64,000 bases of DNA from Thinopyrum elongatum (taxonomy: Eukaryota > Streptophyta > Magnoliopsida > Poales > Poaceae). Under the pieces are notes generated by a model. That model had not been told where the DNA came from. It did not search any database and worked only from the letters and a program-made list of their open reading frames with translations. Below, in pieces: positions 56,121 through 64,000 of this stretch. A program made the position numbers and the translations under genes. The first letter of the stretch is position 1. Every line of letters starts with the position of its first letter. The stretch is from contig CM022303.1 of the NCBI GenBank assembly GCA_011799875.1, forward strand, positions 737,038,939 to 737,102,938, in the 5' to 3' direction.

Positions 56121-57572
56121 AGTTTGCTAGTGGACAGAGAGAGATATGGCCCCTGGAGTTACGAGAAGTTTGCTATAAACTTCTGCGAGAGTTATTTGCA
56201 CAACAGAGAAGTATGCTAAATCTTCGAGGAGTATGCTACCGAGAAGTTTGCGTGTCGGAGTCGACCCCTAAAAATATTGCTGAGCAGAAGCAATTGCTAT
56301 GGAGAACGGTCCGAGTGATTTGACTGCAGCGAAGAAGAATGATGACCGCATGAAGACTTAATTCTTTTTCATAGTTTCATTTTCATCAATTGAATCATAG
56401 GACCACCGTACTATTAAGAGGGGTTCAAACATTTTGAGACTTTTATCTATGCTGATGCTTAACCGAGATATATCCCAAGTGAGTTGAGAGAGATCTCTAC
56501 GTGCGTGGAGTTATTACTCATAAGCCATAGACGAAGTTCTTCTGGGATTCGAGAGATGCTCAAGCAGTGGAGTCAGCTTTACTTGTTCCTCAATTAAAGT
56601 TGCCATGTGAGTTTGAAAACCGACCATTGGAAAAGTGTCGGTCGGCCATTGGTTGGGCCATAGGCCCTGATTGGTCATTTCACCCTCGGGATTGCTCCGC
56701 CTATAAATAGCCACCCCTTCCAACCGTTGCTGGTTGGCTGCTCCATGTGATTTGACAAGTGTTGTCTGAGCACCCCTCTCTGAGAGATTTGAGCGATTTT
56801 TTTTGAGAGAAAAACCAAGAGCTGAACACTTAGATAGTAGTTGAGCATCACATAGTTCTAAGTTGAGATTTCTTAAGCCTATTACTCTTCTGAGCTACAT
56901 ACTCTCTAGATGGTTAGGCATCTGTTTAGAGTGACTAAGAGTAATTGTAGTCACCGAAAACAAAGTCTGTTGAAGGTTTGGAGATCACCGAGAAGTATCT
57001 ACCACAAGTAAAACCAACTAAAGTTCGAGGAACTTCACATTGATGAGAATAGGACGGAGAGAGGTTTGCTCCTGTGTTCAATCACAAGTCCCTCCAACCA
57101 GACATTGCTCTTTTACAGAAGAGTTTACTGGTCGAACAAACAACTTGTGACCATCGAGCACCACTAGTTCTTTCTCATTACCGATTACCGCATTACTTTC
57201 AGGAGTTTTCTTTCGGTTGAGTTATCTCTCGTGTGGTTGTTCATAAGTGACTCTGTATATTCATTTACCTCGTGCATTTCTATCTGAGTTGATATCATGT
57301 TTAGTTTCATTTTAAATCTCATAATTCTTAGGATGATTTGTTACTATGTCTGCAAGCTCCTCATCTCGTGCTATGAGTTATTCTTCTAGCCTCTGTTCTG
57401 ATAGATTTCGTATCTTTGTTTGCTTAGTTCTTTTTTCTAAGTGTGTTCCTTCAGTAGCTTATCTTCTCGTTGTACTGCTTCTGATAGTTAATTTTGTTGT
57501 GCTATGCTCAGAGTTGTGAGTATGTCATTTGTAGTAATTTTAAATCTACAATTGGTATACTTAGATCCTACA
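56121..57572 (+). repeat. 5' LTR of element C, copy 2 (start truncated)
   Basis: It has the same truncated start as copy 1. 57508-57560 differs from all other LTR copies and contains GAGTATGTCATTTG, a piece of the gag start found 120 bases downstream. Confidence 0.8.
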
Positions 57573-57639
57573 ATTGGTATTAGAGCAAGGTACTCCTTAA
57601 CTCTGCTCATTTAGGTCTAACCACCTCAGAGTTTTGAGT

Positions 57640-58037
57640 ATGTCATTTGCAGCAAACTTCAAGTCTGCCAAGAAGATTCCTGTCATTGATGGGAAAGACA
57701 AACCCTTCTCGAAGGAGAAGATGAAGATCTCTGTCCTGTGGTCGAGAATGGCTACGGCATTGAAGATGACCATTATATCATGCCTTACGAGAAGAAACTT
57801 ATGCATCTGGATGCTCAAGCCAATGATGTGATATACAATCATCTCTCAAAGACTCAATTCTATAGTTACAGAAGATTGGAGAAGTCTAAGGATTTCTAGG
57901 ATAGACTTGAGAAGATTAATGAAGGGGTTTCTACTCAGAAATAGACTCGCATTGATATTCTTTGGAACAAGGTCAATCACTTCAAAAGGATTGGAAATGA
58001 AACTGTCCAAGAAGCATTTGATCGTCTGAGTGATGTT
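57640..58037 (+). pseudogene. Copia-like gag N-terminus in element C, copy 2
   Basis: MSFAANFKSAKKIPVIDGKD is open at the start, but a deletion of about 30 bases relative to copy 1 (after ATGAAGAT, near 57730) shifts the frame. Further stops follow. It is cut by the LTR fragment at about 58038. Confidence 0.65.
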
Positions 58038-60405
58038 GACAATGACGGGGACATCTCCGTCATCTCCATCACCAACAACTTCTCCTCTGTTCTCATGGTG
58101 ATGTGTGCGTAGTTCATCTTCAGGGCTGAGGGTATGTACTAGTAGCTATGTGTTGATCTCTCTCTCTCTCTCATGTTCTTGATGGATTTGATCTTGATGT
58201 ATCATGAGCTTTATTAATATAGTTGGACATTATCTTGATCATCTCCCTCTATCCTTTTTGTGGTGACTTGAGTCTTGCCCTTTGAAGTTTCTTTGTGTTG
58301 GATTGAATACTCTGGATTTGAGATTACATGATGCATGTCTAGTAATTAACTTGCAAACACCCGTAGTGACATTGGGGTACTCTTAGCATAAAGGTTGAAC
58401 GATATTATCATATGGTGTTGTCATAGTATGATTTCTGGGACAATCCGTGGCATGTTTGTGGGTGGTTCAATAGATCAAGATTGGACAGACAACTCTGAGG
58501 TGGTTTGCTGTTAAGCTCACCTACACGATTTCATCCTACTTTCTCTGATAGAATAGAAACTTTGGAGTGATTCTTTGTTGCACTTTGAGGGATCATCAAG
58601 TGGATTAATTATGTTAATGATGCTGAGAGTTGGCACTAGCAAAAGTATGAACCCTAGGCCTTGTTTCCAAGCATTGAGACGCCATTTTTACTCACTTTTG
58701 TTACTTGCTGCCTTGTTGTTTTTATTTGTTCAGATTACAAAAAGTTATTTCTACCATCCTTATTACACACCTATCATCATCTCTTCGCTGAACTGGTGCA
58801 CCTATACAACTGACACTTGTATTAGGTGTGTTGGGGACAGAAGAGATGATACGTCTCCAACGTATCTATAATTTATGAAGTATTCATGCCATGTTTACAA
58901 CAATTTTATATGGTTTTGGTGCACTTTTATATGATTATTATGGAACTAACCTATTAACCTAGTGCACAGTGCCAGTTGCTGTTTTCTGCATGTTTTTGGC
59001 TATTCAAAAAATCCATACCAAGTGAAGTCCAAATGCCACGAAACTTTACGGTAATTTTTTATGGACCAAAAGAGACCCAAGCAGTACCAGAGGTGAACCA
59101 TGGGGGTGGCCAGAGGAGCCACGAGCCTGGGGGGCGCGCCCACCCCCTAGGGCATGCTCCTTGAGCTCATTAGTCCCTCATGGGCACCCCTGACGTGAAA
59201 TCAACGTCAAATATTCCTATAAATATAGAAAACCCCGAAAAGAAAGCTAGAACTTCCGCTCCGCCACCGCAAGCCTCTTTTCCGAAGCGATCTCATCTAG
59301 AGCACTTTTCTGGCACCCTTCCGGAGGGGGAAATCATCATCGGAGGCCATCTTCATCATCCTGGCGGTCTCCATGGTGAGGAGGGAGTAGTTCACCCTGA
59401 GGGCTGAAGGTATGTACCAGTAGCTATGTGTTTGATCTCTCTCTCTCATGTTCTTGATCCAGCATGATCTTGATGTAACCATGGGCTTTGTTAATATAGT
59501 CGGATCATATGGTGTTTTGCCCTCCCCATCTTGTTGTGATGAATTGAATCTTGCTATTTGAGGTTTCATTATGTTGGATTGAATATTGGATTTCAGATCA
59601 CTTGATGTATGTCTTGCATGTGGATACCCACGGTGTCAATGTGGTATTCTATTGAGTCACTTGATATATGTTTTGGTATTCAACTTGCGGATTCCCGTGG
59701 TGACATTGGGGTAATCTAGGCACATAGGTTGATACACGTTTTCATCCTACGTTTTCCGATAGAAACTTCGGAGTGATTCTTTGTCGCACGTTGAGGGATT
59801 GTTATATGATTCAATTATGTTAGCACTGTTGAGAGATTGCACTAGTGAAAGTATGAACCCTAGGCCTTGTTTCCAAGCACTGCAATACCGTTTGTGCTCA
59901 CTTTTGTTACTTGTTACCTTGCTGTTTTTATATTTTCAGATTACAAAAACCTATATCTACTATCCATACCACACTTGTATCACCATTCCTTCGCCAAACT
60001 AGTGCACCTATACAATTTATCATTGTATTGGGTGTGTTGGGGACACAAGGGATTCTTTATATTTGATTGCAGGGTTGTTTGAGAGAGACCATCTTCATCC
60101 TACACCTCCCACAGATTGACGAACCTTAGGTCATCCACTTGAGGGAAATTTGCTGCTATGCTACAAAACTTTGTGCTTGGTGGCCCAAGAAAGTCGACAA
60201 GAATAAAAGTTGCGTAGTAGACATCAAGAGACCACTTGTATTTGATTGCAGGGTTGCTTCAGAGAGAACCACCTTCATCCAACATCTCTCATGGATTGAT
60301 AAACCTTAGGTCATCCACTTGAGGGAAATTTGCTACTATCCTACAAAACTCTGCGCTTGGAATCCCAACAAAGTCTACAAGAATAAAGTTACGTAGTAGA
60401 TATCA
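58038..60405 (+). repeat. 5'-truncated LTR fragment inside element C, copy 2, split by a solo LTR
   Basis: The pieces 58038-58846 and 60232-60405 correspond to 26233-27209. The fragment ends GTAGATATCA at 60405. Confidence 0.75.
58847..60226 (+). mobile_element. Solo LTR, 1380 bp, TSD AGAGA
   Basis: It starts TGATACGTCTCCAACGTATC and ends GTAGTAGACATCA, with AGAGA at 58842-58846 and 60227-60231. Copy 1 has AGAGA once at the same place. It is inserted into an older LTR fragment of what appears to be the same family. A solo LTR with a perfect duplication is the product of LTR-LTR recombination of a former full element, probably Athila-like gypsy by its typical LTR ends. The family name is tentative. 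Confidence 0.92.
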
Positions 60406-60501
60406 CTCTGCCACTAAGATTTGGGAAGTACTTCATTTTCCTTGCTTTAAAAAAATGGAATGAAATACAGGATGCACTTCTAAGATGTTACTGATGAACA
60501 G

Positions 60502-61358
60502 GTGCAAACATTGATGCATCCGGACAAGGTTGGAAAGATTGCTTCCAGTGATCCCCATCCAAATGATGTTGAGTTCAATTTTTGGATGTCCTATTTCATT
60601 CTCTGCAAAACTCTCTGCCCAACCGTTTGTTCCCAAAGGATTTTTGGTGTTCTTCGGAATGTTCTCTATGCAATTTCTTGTTGTGGCACTTTCAACATTG
60701 AGGATCTATTACTTCAGAATATAGCAGATGCTGCTGAGATTGCTCTCGCCCCGAAGATTTACGCTCCTTGGATTCAGAAACTCATCAATATGGCTCAAAT
60801 CAAGCGCTATATCTGTCGGCATGGCCCAAAGTATTTCACTCCTCCTGTTCGTGACACATTGATGGTTCTGAAAGAAAATGCAAAGGGAAAAACTCACAGT
60901 GCCAAGGAGAAGAATGTTGTCAGCTCTGATCCTGCAAATCCTCTGCTCTATGAGGTATGTGTTCGTAGCCAACAGCTGCTTGACAAACTTCTTTGTCAAG
61001 ATAGGAAGGAGAAGGAACACTTAGCCACCGAGATAAATCATGTCGCAAATGCGGCCAGGCTAATTCTTCTCACTCTCAAGGAAGATAATCGTCGCTCTGA
61101 AAACTTCTCAGGAAATTCTTCTCGAAGGAGCAACTCAAGCAGGCTAGCATCATGAAGAAATATGATTATATTGATCCATTTAAGCAACTCAAGCAGGCTA
61201 GCATCATGAAGAAATATGATTATATTGATGCATTTAAGGTTGAGCAAAAATGCAGAGAAACTCCTCCCCTTCCGATAAAATCAATGACTACTGATCTGAT
61301 TTATCTCAATGAGGAAGATATTATTGAAGAATCTGAAGCTACCTCACCACAGTTCTAG
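60502..61358 (+). pseudogene. Element C protein of unknown function, copy 2
   Basis: It is open for about 200 codons (LMHPDKVGKIASSDPHPND ... LILLTLKEDNRRS), then a frameshift at about 61100 ends the frame at 61155. The original frame resumes at 61152-61358. A 54-bp direct duplication (units from 61130 and 61184, coding KKYDYID) lies after the shift. The first part lacks the two stops of copy 1, so the ancestral protein can be read from the two copies together. Function unknown. Confidence 0.65.
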
Positions 61359-62049
61359 GAAGGAGAAGAGCAAATTCATCAAGACCACCCTGATGGCCCC
61401 ACGGATCCTGTCATTCCCAAAGAGAATGAAGCTGAAGACAATGCTGCCTCTTCGGATGCAGATACTAACTCAGGCACAACTTCTTCAACCAGCAACCTCG
61501 TAGATCATTCTTTGGATTCATCTTCATCGAGCGATTCTGGATCCTCATCTTCTACGGGCATGTAGACTGCCTCATGTGCTTCGACAACTTTTTGACACTT
61601 GTTGACAAAAAAGGGGGAGAAGACATCGAGAGTTTAGAAACGGTCTTTTGCAGGGTTGGAATTTCTGTCGAGTTTACAACACTTGTCCTTCAATTTGATT
61701 CTTATCATGTTGTAAAACTCTCATGATACTCTGAGACAGTTTTGTAATGTTTATAACCCCTCCTTCCATATTATTCCTCAAGACTTATTTTGCAGGTGGA
61801 ATTATTATAAGAGTTCTCTTTGGATGCACTCGATTATTCTTCAGTGCAATCCATTATTCTCGATGATATCAAAATATCTTTTGAATAGTTTATCCTAAGC
61901 ATGTAGGTTATCTAAAAGCAAATATTTCAATACTGCATACATTTTGGGGGAGCTTATTTTATATCTTCGAGTTATTTACTACTCCGCATGTTACCTTTCG
62001 CACGTTATGATAAATATCTACTCTCTGATGTTTAACGGTTTTGTCAATA
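61359..62049 (+). other. 3' untranslated part of element C, copy 2, PPT deleted
   Basis: No gene. Compared with 28799-28850, about 35 bases covering the PPT and LTR start are missing at 62046-62050. Confidence 0.65.
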
Positions 62050-63536
62050 CTCTAGTGCCCCTGAGTGTTTTCGGGATTGTTGGACAAAACAATGAGGGGC
62101 TAATGTGTTTGCTAGTGCACACAGAGAAATATGGCCCCTGGAGTTATGAGAAGTTTGCTATAAATTTCTGCGAGAGTTATCTGCTCTGTAGAGAAGTATG
62201 CTAAAGCTTAGAGGAGTACGCTACCGAGAAGTTTGCGTGTCGGAGTGGACTGCTAAAAATATTGCTAAGCTGAAGCAATTGCTACGGAGTGCGGTCCGAG
62301 AGATTTGACTGCAGCGAAGAATGAAGACCGCGTGAAGACTTAGTTCTTTTTCATAGTTTCATGTAATTCAGTTGAGTCATAGGACCACTGTACTATTAAG
62401 AGGGGTTCATGTGTTTTGAAACTTTTTTCTATGCTGATGCTTAACCGAGATATATTACAAGTGAGTTGAGAGAAATCTCTACGTTTGCGGAGTTATTACT
62501 CGTAAGCCAGAGGCGAAGCCCTTCTGGGCTTCGAGAGGAATGCTCAAGCAGTGGAGTCAGCTTTACTTTTTCCTCATATAAAGTTACCGTGTGAGTTTGA
62601 AATCCAACCATTTGAAACGTGTCGGTTGGCCATTGGTTAGGCCACAGGCCTCGATAGGTCATTTCACCCACGGGGTTCCTCCGGCTATAAATAGCCACCC
62701 CCTCCAACCGTTGCTAGTTGGCTGTTCCACGTGACTTGATAAGTGTTGTCTAAGCACCCCCTCTCTGAGAGATTTGAGCGAATTCTTTTGAGAGAAAACC
62801 CAGAGCCAAAAACATAGATAGGGGTTGAGAGTTCTTGAACCTATTACTCTTGAGAGATGCATAATCTCTAGACGGTTAGGCCTCTGTCTAGACTGACTAA
62901 AAGTAATTGTGATCACCGAAGACAATGTCTGTTGAAGGTTTGGAGATCGCCGAGAAGTATCTACCACGAGTGAAATCAACTGAAGTTCTAGGAACTTCAC
63001 GTTGAGGAGAATAGGACGGTGAGAGGTTTGATCCTGTGTTCAGTCACAAGTCTCTCCAACCAGACGTAGCTCTTTTGCAGAAGAGTGAATTGGTCCAACA
63101 AACAACTTGTCGCCATTGAGCACCACTGGTTCTTTCTCATTACCGCATTGCTTTCAGTAATTTTCATTCGGTTAAGTTATCTCTCATGTGGTTGTTCATC
63201 AGTGACTGTATGTTCATTTACCTCATGGATTTCTATCTGAATTGATATCATGTTTAGTTTCATTTTAATTCTTGTAGTTCTCAGGATGATTTGTTACTAT
63301 GTCCGCAAGCTCCTCATCTCGCACTATGAGTTATTCTTCTAGCCTCTGTTCTGGTATATTTCTTATCTTTGTTTGCTTAGTTCTAGGGTCTAAGTGTTTT
63401 CCTTCAGCAGTGTATATTCTCATTGTACTACTTCTGATAGTTAATTCCGCTGTGATGTGCTGAGAGTTTTTAAGTTTCGAAAGAAATTTTAAATCTCCCA
63501 GTCACCCCCCTCTGGTCGACATACTTAGATCCTACA
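62050..63536 (+). repeat. 3' LTR of element C, copy 2
   Basis: It aligns with 28850-30251 and ends GATCCTACA. The first bases are lost with the PPT. Confidence 0.83.
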
Positions 63537-64000
63537 ATAATATTTTGAAAATACTTATCGAGACAAATATATGCATATGATTTGCATATTTACAATCTAA
63601 ATATTTAAAACAATATCGGTGGTCAAAGTTTTTCAAGTTTGACTGAAAATGTTGTTCGAAACTATCTAAGTCAATTGAGCCATAGTCACTCCCTTAAAGA
63701 AAAGCAAAGTGGCAGGCTGGCTCTCCACAAATCGCACAACATTGTGCCTCCTTTGATGATCCTCACTTGTCTTAGAGATCCAAAGCGGCTCTGCATTACC
63801 CCATTTTATTCTGCACCAATAAGTGCATCCCTTACGTGTCATATCAAAAGCATTGTCGCCTATTCTTATGGTAAATGAAGCAACCTGCGACCGTGACCAA
63901 GGTGGCCAGGGGCGGCGGCTAATCTGCCCTCTTCCCCGGCTACACCATGGGGTCCCTCTCCCTTCGTCTGTCGCTCCGGCGCGGGGAGGGGGAACCCCAG
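63537..64000. other. Non-coding flank with block Z, copy 2
   Basis: It matches 30252-30719 up to the window edge, so the duplication continues to the right. No gene. Confidence 0.65.

Larger units (their letters stand above)
56121..63536 (+). mobile_element. Non-autonomous LTR retrotransposon C, copy 2
   Basis: Same parts and defects as 24287-30251: LTR 56121-57572, PBS TTGGTATTAGAGCAAGG (57574-57590, close to the tRNA-Met site), gag-like start, LTR fragment, second frame, LTR to 63536. The PBS is better kept than in copy 1. The PPT and LTR start are deleted near 62046. The solo LTR 58847-60226 is nested inside. Confidence 0.85.
42087..64000 (+). repeat. Segmental duplication copy 2 (continues beyond window)
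   Basis: Collinear with 15908-30719, offset about 26.2 kb at the left edge. Removing CACTA B and the solo LTR leaves about 9.7 kb, close to the 9.5 kb of copy 1. Confidence 0.88.

Noticed and set aside
1..64000. Search for tRNA, rRNA or a complete host gene
   Set aside because: I saw no cloverleaf, rRNA core or undamaged non-transposon coding sequence by eye. A tRNA scan or homology search was not possible.

Overview
The window is repeat-dense grass DNA, most likely from the wheat/barley tribe (Triticeae). The pointers are a reversed LTR edge of the BARE/WIS/Angela copia type, LTRs beginning TGATACGTCTCC, CACTA elements with TTTAGTCCCGGTT hairpins at their ends, a tiny Stowaway remnant and a Helitron-type terminus. 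Species cannot be fixed from the sequence. I see no intact host gene. Every recognisable coding stretch belongs to a transposable element and nearly all are broken.

Layout. 1-6636: right part of a Tat-lineage Ty3/gypsy element on the minus strand (gag, protease, RT, two RNase H domains, integrase, PBS, 5' LTR). It sits inside a coding exon of CACTA element A (6637 to about 15270), whose minus-strand genes are a Transposase_24-type gene, a TNP2 transposase and a small coiled-coil/membrane gene. 15272-15907: a short palindromic repeat patch. 15908 to about 30719: copy 1 of a direct segmental duplication whose copy 2 runs from 42087 to the window end. After younger insertions are removed, both copies are about 9.6 kb. 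Both hold the same non-coding block, the same orphan BARE-type LTR and the same non-autonomous LTR element with an LTR-in-element insertion. 30252-42086 between them holds a truncated LINE (31786-34565), a Helitron-like 3' end (37957), short tandem units, a retroposon with a 16-bp target duplication, MITEs, and a further partial collinear copy of the same local sequence blocks.

Private insertions order the events. Copy 1 alone carries a 5.3-kb non-autonomous LTR element (about 17055-22343). Copy 2 alone carries CACTA element B (44510-55333, TSD ATT) and a solo LTR (58847-60226, TSD AGAGA). The other copy supplies the empty site for each.

CACTA A and B share one architecture: two gene modules read leftward, each headed by a block of short hairpins plus a TATATAAG or TATATAAAG box. 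B has lost almost all of TNP2 by a deletion with a 5-bp microhomology. It keeps a Ulp1-like cysteine protease module and has gained an 8.8-copy array of about 336 bp. Many of the premature stops in the gypsy and CACTA genes are single-base changes in otherwise open frames and fit C-to-T decay of methylated DNA. No convincing new functional system was found. The points most worth checking are the duplicated-promoter architecture of the CACTA family and the dated nest of insertions in the duplication.
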